A stretch of 64,000 bases of DNA from Homarus americanus (GCF_018991925.1 NW_024737068.1:1431239-1495238), one strand, 5' to 3'; positions 12,217-23,110 are shown, counted from the stretch's first letter. Numbers and translations: made by a program. Notes: a model not told the origin generated them from the sequence alone.

Positions 12217-12435
12217 TTACCTTATTGGCCTGGTTCGTTGTTGCATTCTGGGATTCTTACCCAACGCCACATATGTTGGTCTGCGATATTTACATTCCGT
12301 CTTGCTCTTAGTACACTTTACTGAGGTTGGAAGAACACCATGCGATCGAAAAAATGCTATAGTTTCTACGTTTTTTTTTAAAAAACTCGCAATCAGCTCC
12401 ATATACTTTAAGTGACATCCATCGCAGACTTCCAT
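12217..12435 (-). pseudogene. Possible Merlin/ISXO2-like transposase N-terminal fragment
   Basis: A 72-codon minus-strand ORF reads FFRSHGVLPTSVKCTKSKTEC, then a basic stretch and NPRMQQRTRPIR. This resembles the zinc-ribbon start of ISXO2/Merlin transposases (hydrophobic helix, Cys pair, basic region), but one expected Cys is missing and the frame stops soon after. No terminal repeats were found. Weak call. Confidence 0.3.
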
Positions 12436-12489
12436 GGTCGGAACTGAACTTGCATTTCAAAATATGAGATCCAAAATAAAACTCGATAT

Positions 12490-12640
12490 TGATTGGGCCA
12501 AATATACTCTGAATTAGCAAAAACGCTTTTGATTGGCCGCGTGACGTGTACGGGTACGCATGCGCGTCATGATTTTGAAGGAGACGCGAGAAACACGCAG
12601 TGTTGGGTGAGACAGACCATAATGGCGGGAAATAATGGAA
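12490..12640. promoter_or_regulatory. Promoter-like island without an assigned gene
   Basis: Two inverted CCAAT boxes (ATTGG near 12,492 and 12,532), a CRE-like TGACGTG (12,542-12,548) and an NRF1-like GCATGCGC (12,558-12,565) cluster in a CpG-containing patch within AT-rich DNA. A short AUG frame follows at about 12,621 (8 codons). No recognisable coding exon follows on either strand. Confidence 0.3.
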
Positions 12641-12659
12641 GAAAATAGAAATTTATTTG

Positions 12660-13985
12660 GAAAAGCTATCTCTGTTATTATACATTTCCGCCGGTAATGT
12701 AATAGATGAAAATTATCTTATAATTAGACGTCTTATTCGAATATGATAATAGATTAGTGGTAGGAGTGAACGGTGTGTAAATGCAATAATACCGAAAATA
12801 TAAATTAATATTTCAAAATAATTAAGAAGCAATACATGTGGTTCAGTTTTAGCGAACATCAAGTATGTATAGTAATAACACGTGGCCAACATAAACTTGT
12901 CAAGGCGTAACTCCAGAGGTCGCTCGTTACACGGCCCAAACACCTGACAACTGGCAGCGTTTACCTACACAAACCTGATTAAGAAATACTTACAGTAATA
13001 AAAAAATCCCCTAATTTTCATAAATGCAGTCTTAACAGGCATGTGGCAATTAATTAATTTAGCTTAACTAGTTAACTTTTGAAATAAGTTTAATTGAACT
13101 TTATCGAAATTTTGACAAATTGATATCTTCGACTAATTATCAATTAATTCCTCAGGAAAAATAACAAATAATATATAACACACCAACCCTTGCGCCCAGT
13201 GAGTATCCAATATATTTAGCATTATAAAGTGTAATAAGCATCTGATGAAAAAGTTGGAGTTTAAACATTGCGAATATTATTTTTTATATGCAGAATTGTT
13301 ATCTTATCGTGATTTAATTTTTCAAGAAAGAAAGTCTTACATAGTTTTGCACACTGAAATAATGAAATTATTTACGTGGAAAACTGTTGAATAAAAATTT
13401 AAAAAGTTAAGAATTTATAATTATTTTATCTCAAGACTTATTCATACCAAGGAAGTAGTATGCCAGACTGCCTGACTATTCACGTATTCAAACTACAGTA
13501 TTCATTGACTCTTCTGGAAAACATTTACAGGATATTAAGATATTTAATCCACGTGAAAATTACCCTACGCAAATTTGACACAGACTGGTTAACTTAATCG
13601 AAAAAATCTTAACTTAATTAATGTCCAAAAATTCAGGTTAATTTAATTGGAAAAATTTAAAATTAACTTAACTAGTTAAATCTGAAACTTAATCGCCCAC
13701 ATGCGTGCCAATAGGCAGCAGTAAATTACTTTATTATCACTAATACTTAAGCCCACATGAAGTTTAGGCACACTAGCTTCAGTGAAAAACACTAACGCTA
13801 TTTGGGGGTTAAGTTAGGATACGTTAGCGTTTACATATTTAAATAATCACGAAGTGAAATAAGCGGGGGTGGGGACCTACTAACCTTCACATGATCCAAC
13901 ACCAGAACATTACTTAAGGAAATGGTGACTTACTTACTTTATCAAATTGGTGGCCAAAGAGGAATCACAGTGACGGAGAGCGAGG
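12660..13985. other. AT-rich stretch, no gene seen
   Basis: Long runs of A/T with scattered stops in all frames. Several TTAACTTAATTAA-like words recur (13,060-13,690). I see no coding signal and no terminal repeats. Confidence 0.6.
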
Positions 13986-13989
13986 AGTG

Positions 13990-14035
13990 TTAGAGACTCC
14001 TTATTTTCTTATGTTCTATGTAACGTCCGTTCAAG
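13990..14035 (+). repeat. LINE 3'-tail remnant
   Basis: GACTCCTTATTTTCTTATGTTC matches the tail of the LINE fragments at 18,900-19,510. Only the tail is present. Confidence 0.5.
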
Positions 14036-14473
14036 TCGACTCCCGCCTAGTGAGTGATGATCCGCCGGGCCGCCAGCATGAGCGAGGCTGCGAGGGGGAG
14101 AATGGGACCGTAAGAGGGCTCTGTCCGGTGATGCCACCATCAGAGAGCGTACCAATCACAGCCCTCAAGAGGTACAATGCTGACCAATGAGAACAGACTT
14201 GCCATATGAAGGGATCGAAACAATGACGTGGATGGTGGCAATAGGTGGACACGTGAGTAACGTGATACTTCCTGTAGAGTCTGCTCAGAACATTCAAGTG
14301 ATAAATACGTGTTGATGAAGAACTTGTACCATATTCTGAAGTTTAACGAGAACATCTTAAGATTTATGCGTTAAAGATGTTAAATAAATAGAAAAATATA
14401 TTATTTGACTAAAATATGGTAAATCTAACTGGATTACAGTACATGACGAAGATAAACGTGTTACATTGTAGAC

Positions 14474-15394
14474 CAGTGGTCCCCCAACCTTTTGTAGGCT
14501 CTGGGCAACATTTGTCATTGTAAATATAATGGAAGGCGCCTTGGATCATGCATTCTTAAAACGAGCAATAAATATATCTAATTGTAGTGAGAAAACTGGC
14601 TCTATCTCTGGGCCCAGTCTGGGGTAGATAAACTAATAATAATTAACGGTTTATTGAAAAAGCATGGCAGCCGGAAGGCTGAAAATATACAATTATATAA
14701 TTGGGGAATGGGTCTCTTGATTTACAAATGATGTACAAGTAACATAAGTGATACAAATATGATATATAATAATTAGGTGTTGATAATTTTTACAATGGTT
14801 GGGACTGTGCTGTTCTTGTAGCAATCAGTTCGTGCTCGTTTGGGCTGGAGCGGGTTGGGCGGGTGTGGCCACATGGCCAGGACAGTAGCTTGGGGCAATG
14901 CAGGTGTGCTCCATCCTTCAGGTTAGGTCAGGTGAAGCCGTGAGGTCAGGTCAGGTTAGGTCAGGTCCAGCCACACTCAGTATTGCTGTGTTTTTGTGCT
15001 TTTCCTTCGAGTTAAAATTGCCACTTTTGTATATCACTCGTGGGTTGATCGTCAATCTTTGCACTGTACTGTTGGTGTGAGGATGTTGATAAATCCAGAT
15101 GGGAAGGAGGAGATTGGGGAGGGGAGAGCCCGACAGACCGGGCTGGCAGCTGTCTCCATGATCAAGAGACCACGGCCGCGTTAGCGGGCAGCGCCGACTA
15201 CACACGTCCTTACTCTATATAGACTAGGGACAAAGGCAAGTCTCTCTCTCTCTCTCTCTAAAGTAGTATGAAGTTATTACATATTTTCATTATTTTCACT
15301 CTGACAAAGATTTTCAAATATTTCTCAATTTTCTACTGTACCCTTGTGGGCTCCACAATATAGTTCCGGGGGCGCCTAGTTTGGGGGACCACTG
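14474..15394. mobile_element. hAT-like element (CAGTGGTCCCCCAA ends) with nested insertion
   Basis: Terminal inverted repeats CAGTGGTCCCCCAA lie at both ends, with imperfect 8-bp flanks TTGTAGAC and TTCTAGAT. This end sequence is characteristic of hAT-type elements. No transposase frame is present. Most of the interior (about 14,630-15,260) is a different insertion related to the 5' part of the 1-3,490 LINE family. Confidence 0.65.
14890..15260 (-). mobile_element. 5'-region fragment of a CR1/L2-type LINE
   Basis: 15,180-15,225 (GCAGCGCCGACTACACACGT) matches 3,435-3,460 at the 5' end of the LINE at the window start. The orientation is antisense. A CT microsatellite (15,241-15,260) abuts the end. 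The minus-strand ORF here (15,205-14,951) is probably UTR and not protein-coding. Confidence 0.5.
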
Positions 15395-15944
15395 TTCTAG
15401 ATTCTTCACGAGTCAAAGATCACCATTAATGATGAGTAGAGATACAGCATTCAGTTATGATTATCTGTGAATGCGGTTTGAATACGCTTAAATGGTACAT
15501 CAGCTCACACTGCAACGGCCTAACATAAGTTTCACCAATTATTTAAAAGATGAAAAAAGTAATGAAAACGTCCACTAATTTATCATTTCCTACACATGGC
15601 CACCTCTAGTGGGTGGCCATTAGGTGAAAACAAGGTAAAATCAGCATTTTTCTTTCTTCTTTACGATCTTCTTTAGCCATTGTTAGTTAGTATAGGAAGA
15701 AACCGAATTACCCAAGTTTGATACAAGCTCGTTATCGCTGACCTACCAGCACTTTCAAGAGCTAGGTGCGCGCCTTCGTCACTCCGACACCAATCTCCTG
15801 TATTGTTATATATAACTTGTCATTAAAGTTTAAAACACCTTCCATCACAGGGGGTAACACTTTTCATAGTTTATTTGGCTAACACAAGACGATTTTATAT
15901 AATTCAGAGATCAACTATAATTCATTCATTGACAAACAAATATA
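15395..15944. other. No gene seen
   Basis: Unique-looking sequence between repeats. No coding signal was recognised. Confidence 0.55.
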
Positions 15945-16420
15945 GGTAGTAGGTAGTAGGCAGCTACCAAACAGGGAGGTACTACTGCCTGGGAAGCATA
16001 ATGTGTTGTCTAATGGTAGACTCTGCTGCCATATGGCATCACGAAAATTGTGACCAAGTCCCAGGTTGCTGATCTGACTTTCTGCTTCATTTACACACAA
16101 TTGCAGGGTCTCAATTGTTTCTCTTACCATTGACAACACAACATACATATATCGTTTCTCACTTTTGATCTTTTTTTCATTTTTTGTATTTATAGTTCTT
16201 TATTAATAAAATTATTATTATTATTATTACAGTTACTGTATTATTGTCATCATTATTTTATTATTTTATATTTGTTTGTTTTATCATAAATTTTATTTAT
16301 TATGAATTATTATGACTATTATTTATTATTATTATTATTACAACATTTTCGCCCCCCAGGCCCCGATGTGGGTCAGTGACCTATGTCCGGGTGGGCTAAT
16401 TCCCGTAAAAAAAAAAGTCT
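15945..16420 (+). mobile_element. Short LINE derivative: LINE 5' UTR + (ATT)n + LINE 3' tail, copy 1
   Basis: About 250 bp (GTAGGTAGTAGGCAGCTACC through the GTTTCTCACTTTTGATC region) match the 5' UTR of the LINE that ends at 23,850. A block of ATT repeats follows, then CGCCCCCCAGGCCCCGATGT...GGTGGGCTAATTCCCGTAAAA, matching that LINE's 3' end near 20,045-20,112. The coding region is entirely absent. It is non-autonomous and presumably used the parent's enzymes. Confidence 0.75.
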
Positions 16421-17095
16421 TTAAAATTTTCAGGGTTAACTTCTCTCTGCTACACTCCACATCTCCCTGCGGCTCTGGCTATGTACTCACCAAACTCATC
16501 ACTCGGAAACCTCCTCAAAGTCAAAGTACTACTCACAATAAAAAAAAATAAACAAAGGATATCCAAGCAAAGCCCGCACCTCTAACACCCGGAACATCAT
16601 TGTACGTATATCACTGTCTTTGTGATATAATATGCAATATTATATAATAATATGCAATAATTTTATTTTGAATCTCGGGACTTTTGTTTTGTGAAGCAAG
16701 AAGCTATACGCTAGATTCTGAGAGACCGTTGCTAAGCTCACGTATCGGTCACTCTAAAGCAGTTAAAATTTGTCAGTGGCTGCGTAACCGACGATACTTT
16801 AAAAAATACTTATGTTTAACTTTCTTATGAAATGATAATAGTTTCTATCTAACCTAACCAACGCTAACCTAACCTAACCAAAGCTAACATAATACATGCT
16901 TTGTTAGAACTGCTCAGTTTAGGAGAGTGAGAAATATGAATTCTTAACCTATAATTAAACTTTATATTACTACGTATCCTCGTGTATTCAACTACGGAAT
17001 CATTGTCTTTGTTCTGTTTAGTATCCAAAAAATTGCGCCATATCCTGTTGTTGACAGTGTTGTGACAGACGTGAGAGTGTATGAAGCCTGACTTA
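16421..17095. other. No gene seen; TTAGG-like tract
   Basis: AT-rich sequence. 16,850-16,890 contains CTAACCTAACC units. No coding signal. Confidence 0.55.
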
Positions 17096-17099
17096 GCAA

Positions 17100-17510
17100 C
17101 ACTCAACACACCCAATTCAACTTAACACGCCCAATTCACGCTTAACACACCCACTTCAACTTAACACGCCCAATTCAACTTTAACACACCCACTTCAACT
17201 TAACACGCCCAATTCAACTTTAACACACCCACTTCAACTTAACACGCCCAATTCAACTTTAACACACCCACTTCAACTTAACACGCCCAATTCAACTTTA
17301 ACACACCCACTTCAACTTAACACGCCCAATTCACGCTTAACACACCCACTTCAACTTTAACACGCCCACTTTAACTTTAACACGCCCACTTCACACTCAA
17401 CACGCACACTTCACACTCAACACGCCCACTTCACACTCAACACGCCCACTTAACATTCAACACGCCCACTTAACATTCAACACGCCCACTTAACATTCAA
17501 CACACGCTCT
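17100..17510. repeat. Minisatellite, 19/20-bp units in a 39-bp dimer
   Basis: About 20 tandem units alternate between AACACGCCCAATTCAACTTT and AACACACCCACTTCAACTT, so the middle has a 39-bp higher-order period. The right third changes to AACACGCCCACTTCACACTC and then AACACGCCCACTTAACATTC. There are no unique spacers between units, so it is not CRISPR. Confidence 0.9.
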
Positions 17511-18895
17511 CACCGACAAGTAGTGATTACATACGACTTATCAATTTCCTAATCAATTGAAATATTCTGATAATGGTTAGGTTAGGTTAGATTCTTCAGG
17601 TGAGTCTTCATATGATCCAATATCAGTATACTTAATTAGACTAGATTCTATTATATTCTTACTGTTCTTTAAATTATAATCTAATATTGAGAAATATTTA
17701 TCCCCAGGTAAAATAAATAACTGTACACTATTTGCATGGAACCCTGTATACAGTATATAACCACATGAATTTTGGGGGGAATTTGTAATAAGCATTTTGT
17801 TTACAGTACAAGAATAATTACTAAATAGGGAGTGCCGATTAAGCCTTAAGAAATAATTGTGTTTGCCTAAAAGGGTTAACTTGTTTTATGCTGCTATAAA
17901 TCAGTGAAAATATCCATAATCATTATAATTTAATCCATATAATTTAAGACGCCGTTTACTATCTTAAGTAAAATTATACCTAAAGTAGGTTAAGTTAACT
18001 TTTAATGAAACTTTTAATTTATATTTATTATGATTGTCTACATGTTCGTCTATGGTAAGTGAACAGTTCAAAAGTAAATAATTATCGCCATTAGGCAAAT
18101 ATCCTTGGTGGTATTTTTGGTCAGTCAACAAGTTTGTGTGGTAGAGTTAACAAACAAACTCTACTTGGCCGCCAGACCAGGCGCGCACAGAACGTTTCGT
18201 GTTGATCGTCCCGCTGTACTCACACTTCTTTTTATAGTGTATCGTCAACTTTCACAAAGGAGCTAGATACAGGCAAAACGTTTCAAGGCCAACCAAGATG
18301 GTCCGCTCCTATTCAAAACCTTTTCCTCATATCAGCTTGTCATGTTTTCATTGGTCAACATCGTAGGTCCTTCCTTGTGACTGGTGAATAGACAGAGATT
18401 TACTATGAGTTGGTGAGGTTTAGAAGACCGTAAAATAAGTTACACATTATTGTATTGTATACATGTCACGTTTCACTCTCTCTCTCTCTCGGGGTTCATG
18501 ATAAATAATTAAACACATTGAACAAATAAGTACTGTACAGTAGGTTAGAATTTCCCTCCTTACAGTTGAATCGATCTAACCTCTACCCTTTTTATTCCTA
18601 TCCAACTATAATTTAATTTAATAAATAATGTCCAAATTACATGTAAATTAATAGTTCGTTCTTTCCACAATCCCAGTATAATTTAAACAAAGAATAGGAT
18701 GTTCGTCTGACAACAAACAAGGCTTTTATCTTTAGTGCTCAGGATGTACGTTGAACTTTACACCATCTTACTAACATATACTGTATTCTCCTCTATGTTG
18801 TTTAATTAAAAAAAACACGGAACTTCATCCCCGGAAGCCCTTAAGTGTAAACGGATCATAATAAATACACCGTACCATCGCCCTGAGCCTAATGC
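17511..18895. other. No gene seen
   Basis: AT-rich. Contains a TTAGG-like triplet at 17,577 and a TC microsatellite at about 18,474-18,492. The ORF at 17,577-17,795 on the minus strand has no recognisable features. Confidence 0.55.
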
Positions 18896-18899
18896 ATAT

Positions 18900-18980
18900 A
18901 AGAACATAAGAAAATAAGGAGTCTGCAATAGGCCGGTTGGCCTGTGCATGGCAGCTCCTGTCGAGAGTTACTACCACTCT
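18900..18980 (-). repeat. Antisense LINE 3' UTR tail
   Basis: This is the reverse complement of 19,428-19,506 over about 80 bp (CATAAGAAAATAAGG through GAGAGTTACTA). It abuts a sense LINE fragment and so forms an inverted repeat around it. Confidence 0.75.
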
Positions 18981-19508
18981 CTTTTGCAACTATATCTTGC
19001 GCTAGTCAGGCCGCACCTCGATTATGCGGTTCAGTTCTGGTGCCCTTATTATAGAATGGATATCAATTCATTAGAGTCGGTGCAGCGAAGAATGGCGAAA
19101 ATGATTCCGGGACTTAGAAACCTTCCATATCAGGATAGGTTAAAGAAACTTAACTTGCATTCCCTAGAAAGACGAAGAGTGCGGGGAGATATGATAGAAG
19201 TATTTAAGTGGGTGAAAGGAATCAATAAAGGTGATATACAGTAGATAAAGTTCTTATAATATCCGAGCAGGATAGGACTCGGAACAACGGATTTAAGTTG
19301 GATAAGTTTAGGCTTAGGAGGGAGATAGGAAGGAACTGGATTACAAATAGGGTGTTGGATGAGTGGGACAAGCTTAGCAACTTTGTAGTAAGTGCTGGAA
19401 CGCTGGATAGATTCATGGATGATAGAGAGTGATAGTAACTCTCGACAGGAGCTGCCATGCACAGGCCAACCGGCCTATTGCAAACCCCTTATTTTCTTAT
19501 GTTCTTAT
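18960..19508 (+). mobile_element. LINE (CR1/L2-type) 3' fragment: RT C-terminus and 3' UTR
   Basis: The frame 18,948-19,244 reads LYLALVRPHLDYAVQFWCPY and LESVQRRMAKMIPGLR, the thumb/C-terminal region typical of jockey/CR1-type RTs. After a stop, the end of the protein continues in another frame (KLDKFRLRREIGRNW, about 19,290-19,340). The 3' UTR follows, with the tail CTTATTTTCTTATGTTCTTA. 5'-truncated and frameshifted. Confidence 0.8.
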
Positions 19509-19510
19509 TA

Positions 19511-19600
19511 CTTACACTTCTAGACATAAAACCTAATACTCTGTTTGCCTTATTTCGAACATTAACGCACTGTTTTCTAGGCCGTGATCCTCTAATGGGG
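19511..19600 (-). mobile_element. Antisense LINE RT fragment
   Basis: The minus strand reads NVRNKANRVLGFMSRSVS, the RT region just upstream of the part at 18,960. Together with the antisense tail at 18,900 it suggests that a sense copy inserted into an antisense copy of the same family. Confidence 0.6.
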
Positions 19601-19609
19601 ACTGTCCGG

Positions 19610-19846
19610 ATCACTAGGTGGTCAGAGTAACGTTTTTACCAAATCCGGCTTCGAAACACGAGGATCCATATATATTTCATTAGCCCACTAAAATATAACA
19701 GAGTCTAGGACTGCTTTTTAGTATCCTGGTGGTCCAGAGGTAGCGTTCCCTGGTCACAGTCATGGGCTCGTGGGCCGTAGGTTCGAACCCTGGCGGGTTG
19801 AGGTGTTGATTGTATGTAGAAGTCCGCGTGCTTTATTGGGCTAATG

Positions 19847-19914
<68 letters not shown>

Positions 19915-19920
19915 CGGTTA
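19610..19920. repeat. tRNA-derived SINE heads plus (TA)n
   Basis: 19,725-19,805 contains an A-box-like TGGTCCAGAGG and a perfect B box GGTTCGAACCC, spaced as in a tRNA-derived promoter. GGGCTAATGAAATATATAT and a TA microsatellite (19,849-19,911) follow. An antisense copy of the same tail (ATATATTTCATTAGCCCAC) lies at 19,668-19,690. I do not call it a functional tRNA because the acceptor arms do not pair well. Confidence 0.6.
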
Positions 19921-20158
19921 ACATTTTTCTAGTTTCCCCAAATTTGTTCGTTATAGTATCTGAGTAATACAATCCCTCAGTAACAGGTGGCTCTGAAGTA
20001 AAAGTTTGGGCTCTTTCTGAAAATAATGGATTTTTTTTTCTTTTTTTACGGGAATTAGCCCACCCTAGCACAGGTCAAACGACCCACAACGGAGCCTGGG
20101 GGGCGAAAAAAAAAGAACGGAAAGAAATTGAAAATATAGAAAAAAAGGTTATACTGTG

Positions 20159-20870
20159 TTAATCTACACCACGAAGATGCCGGAAAACCAGCTTTTTAAA
20201 GTGAGACAGATTGTAAGAGCATGGAAACGCAGAAGAAGGCAGAGCATTCCACAGTTTGGCTGTGTGAGGAAAGAAGGAGGTACTATAACGGGTTATTCTC
20301 GTGGGTACCGCGGGCAAGACGTGTGTTACGAACCCACGGCCTTGCCGGCGGTACACAGGATGCCAAATCCACTGAACATTGCCCGTTAAAGTACCTGTAA
20401 AAGAGAGAGAGTGAAGCAGCATTGCGGCGAAGAGAAAGGGAAGAGAGATTGTCGACTAAAGGAGGAGAGTTAATAAGACGAAATGCCTTTGATTCCACCC
20501 TATCTAATAGTTGGACAGAAGAAGAGCCACCCCAGATATGAGAGCAGTACTCCAAGTTAGGACGAATGAATCCCTTATATACTTGGAGCAACTGCTCAGG
20601 AGTGAATTAGCTGCGGCATCTGTACAGCATTCCCAACTTTCGGGAGGCAGCTTTAGTTATACTAAGGATGTGTGATTTCCAGGACATATTGGAGGAAATG
20701 GTGAGGCCTAACATATTTATTTCAGAATTTGGGAGGATGATAGTGTCCTGAAATGTAATGGGTGGGAGATCGTCTACTTTACAAAGTGTAATTGGTAAAT
20801 ATTGAGTTTTGTTACTATTGAACTTAACCAAGTTTGTATCTCCCCATTCAGAGATGCTGCACAGATCCGC
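20159..20870 (-). pseudogene. Displaced C-terminus of the LINE RT
   Basis: Frames at 20,831-20,607, 20,591-20,283 and 20,422-20,159 continue the RT thumb and C-terminal region. They read LGLTISSNMSWKSHI and KLGMLYRCRS, then a TAA, then LLQVYKGFIRPNLEYCSHIW and FFPHTAKLWNALPSSAF. The last is a typical end of jockey/I-type RTs. A handful of lesions separate it from the main ORF, so the copy is recently dead. Confidence 0.8.
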
Positions 20871-23110
20871 GTTGATAGAAGTATGCTATCAGTTCTCGAA
20901 ACAGATCTAGTTTGAGAGTTAGGAGGAAGGGGAAAATGTGAGGAAGAGTGAAGAGTAGAATCATCGGCGTAAGAATGGATAGAATTAGTTGAAGTGTGAA
21001 GTAAATCATTGATAAAAAGAAGAAAGAGAGTTGGTGAAAGAACAGAACCCTGTGGGACGCCACTATTGGTAGAGAAAGAGCGAGAAATCGATCCCTCGAC
21101 AACAACTGCCATGGATCGATTCTCAAGGAAGCTAGAGATAAGAGAACAAAGTGGGGGAGAGAAACCAAAGGAGGGTAGTTTAGATAGCAAAGACTTGTGC
21201 CATACCCTGTCAAATGCTTTGGAGATGTCGAGGGCCACGACAAAAGTTTCCCCATAATCCCTAAGAGAGGATGACCAAAGATGGGTGCAATAGGAGAGCA
21301 GATCACCAGTAGATCTCGCCTGGCGAAAGCCATACTGGTGATCCGACAAAAGAGAAAGGCGTTCAAGGTGGCGGAGAAAATGGGAGTTCAAGATAGTTTC
21401 GAAAATCTTAGAGAGGGATGAAGTTAGGGCAATGGGGCGATAGTTAGAGGGATTAGAATGGTCACCCTTCTTCGGGATGGGCTGAACCAAGGCATGCTTC
21501 CAAGAAGAAGGAAAAGTTTTGGTTTTGAGGCAAAGGCGAAAGAGGCGAGCAAGCACAGGGGCCAGGGCTTCAGCACACTCCCTCAGAATACGAGGGGGTA
21601 TTCCGTCCGGTCCATGCGCCTTACTCACATCCAACCTGGATAAAACACCGGCAACCCTGCGAGTGGAGATTATAGGAAAGTGCATAGGTTCAGTAGGAGG
21701 TGCAGGGGTAGGAGGGATAGAGTGGGAATCGTCTAAGGTGGAATTAGAGGAGAATAAGGTGCCAAAGAGGTTGGCTTTCTCAGGGGGAGAGTTGGCTATA
21801 GAGTTATTGGGACGGAAGAGGGGAGGAAAAGAAGGCGTGCAGAAGTTGTTACAGATGTTTTTAGCTAAGGACCAGAAGGATTTACTAGAGGAAGAATTAG
21901 TCAGGACAGCGGTCTTTCTTTTAATAAAATTCCGCTTGGCCCTACGAAGAATAGCCTTGCAACGATTACTAGAAGTAATGAAAGAGGTGTGGGTAATAGG
22001 AGGAGATAGTTTCACAGCTCGATATGCCCTATCTCTCACCCTGCAAGCAAGAGAGCAGGAGCGATCAAACCATGATTGTAATGTGAAAGTTTTGGTAGAA
22101 GATGGGATAAATGCACTCATACCGCCCTGTATAACCTCAGCAATGCTGTCAGCACATACTGAGGCATCCCGAGTGGAAAAGCAACATTCATCCCAGGGAA
22201 AGTCGGTGAAGAATTCTCGCAAGGATTGCCAGCTTGCCCTCCGATAGTGCCATAGTTGACGTTTAGAGGGGGGTGGGGGAGGTGGTTGTGCCCAGTTTGA
22301 TTTAATAGAAATAAGGTTGTGATCAGAAGACCCTAAGGGGGCAGAAATTGAGTATGAATAGTGTGAGGGGTTAGAGGTAAAACAAAGATCAAGAATGTTA
22401 GCAAGTTGATCGTGTCGATCAGGAACGCGTGTAGGGTGTTTGATTATTTGTTCCAAATCATTAAGTAAGGAAAAAGAGAGTGCCTCAGCTCCACCTGGGT
22501 CATCCCTTGCAGAGCCAAGCCACTCTCTGTGATGTACATTGAAATCCCCTAGGTAGAGGATCTCGGTGTTGGGGTGTGTGGATAGCAACGACTCATGGCA
22601 AGAAGTGAGATAGTCAAAGAGTTCGAAATAGTTGGTAGAGTTGGGAGAACAGTATAGGAAACAAAGAAAAATAGTCACAGTAGGTAGAGATATTTTGAGC
22701 CAGATGACATCATAAAGGGGAGATTCAAGATCCGTGAGTCGGGCTATAGGTGTACGTGTATTGCAGTAGGCGCATACACCTCCCTTAGAACGGAAGTAGG
22801 TATAAAGGTTGTAGTTAGAGACTTGAAAAGGTTTGGGTGAAGCTGCTTTGGTCAGTTGAAGTTCGGAGAGTAGTAAGAGATCGGGGGAAGAGGTTAATAG
22901 ATGGTGCTCCACAGAAGAAAAATTGGATCTCAGTCCGCGAATGTTGGAGAAATGAAGCGTGAAAAAAGCCGATCCTCCAGCAACCGTAGTGGCGTCAGTT
23001 GAGGCCCCAGTAGCTTGATGATGATCAGGTAGGCCCTGGGGTCCACAACCTTCCCGACCAGTGGGACCCATCCGAGAAGGCTCCGCTTCAGTAGTAATAT
23101 CAACTGACAT
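20774..23110 (-). CDS. LINE endonuclease-reverse transcriptase (778 codons, then frameshift)
   Basis: One long frame encodes an APE-type endonuclease (residues about 50-270: HFSNIRGLRSN, LLLLSELQLT, LYLGDFNVHHREW, GSSDHNLISI) and an RT (about 480-740: DISKAFDRVW, GVPQGSVLSPTLFLLFINDL, SYADDSTLHSS with the catalytic Asp pair). A roughly 60-residue leader precedes the endonuclease. The true protein continues in the next frame from about 20,880 (KFNSNKTQYLPITL) to 20,159, with one internal stop. The clade is uncertain (I/jockey-like by motif). Most plus-strand ORFs in this stretch, including a 242-codon one, are shadows. Confidence 0.85.
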   Translation of the reverse strand: MSVDITTEAEPSRMGPTGREGCGPQGLPDHHQATGASTDATTVAGGSAFFTLHFSNIRGLRSNFSSVEHHLLTSSPDLLLLSELQLTKAASPKPFQVSNYNLYTYFRSKGGVCAYCNTRTPIARLTDLESPLYDVIWLKISLPTVTIFLCFLYCSPNSTNYFELFDYLTSCHESLLSTHPNTEILYLGDFNVHHREWLGSARDDPGGAEALSFSLLNDLEQIIKHPTRVPDRHDQLANILDLCFTSNPSHYSYSISAPLGSSDHNLISIKSNWAQPPPPPPSKRQLWHYRRASWQSLREFFTDFPWDECCFSTRDASVCADSIAEVIQGGMSAFIPSSTKTFTLQSWFDRSCSLACRVRDRAYRAVKLSPPITHTSFITSSNRCKAILRRAKRNFIKRKTAVLTNSSSSKSFWSLAKNICNNFCTPSFPPLFRPNNSIANSPPEKANLFGTLFSSNSTLDDSHSIPPTPAPPTEPMHFPIISTRRVAGVLSRLDVSKAHGPDGIPPRILRECAEALAPVLARLFRLCLKTKTFPSSWKHALVQPIPKKGDHSNPSNYRPIALTSSLSKIFETILNSHFLRHLERLSLLSDHQYGFRQARSTGDLLSYCTHLWSSSLRDYGETFVVALDISKAFDRVWHKSLLSKLPSFGFSPPLCSLISSFLENRSMAVVVEGSISRSFSTNSGVPQGSVLSPTLFLLFINDLLHTSTNSIHSYADDSTLHSSSHFPLPPNSQTRSVSRTDSILLSTRICAASLNGEIQTWLSSIVTKLNIYQLHFVK

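Noticed and set aside
14951..15205. 84-codon minus-strand ORF
   Set aside because: It corresponds to the leader of the LINE family seen at 3,246-3,455. No protein domain, probably UTR.
17100..17510. Regularly spaced repeats that could suggest a CRISPR array
   Set aside because: Units are contiguous with no unique spacers, and the setting is a eukaryotic intergenic region. It is a minisatellite.
19841..20071. ORF ending in an alternating Tyr-Ile run
   Set aside because: It is a translation of the (TA)n microsatellite.
21519..22247. 242-codon plus-strand ORF
   Set aside because: It lies wholly antisense to the LINE endonuclease-RT frame and shows only its reflected composition.
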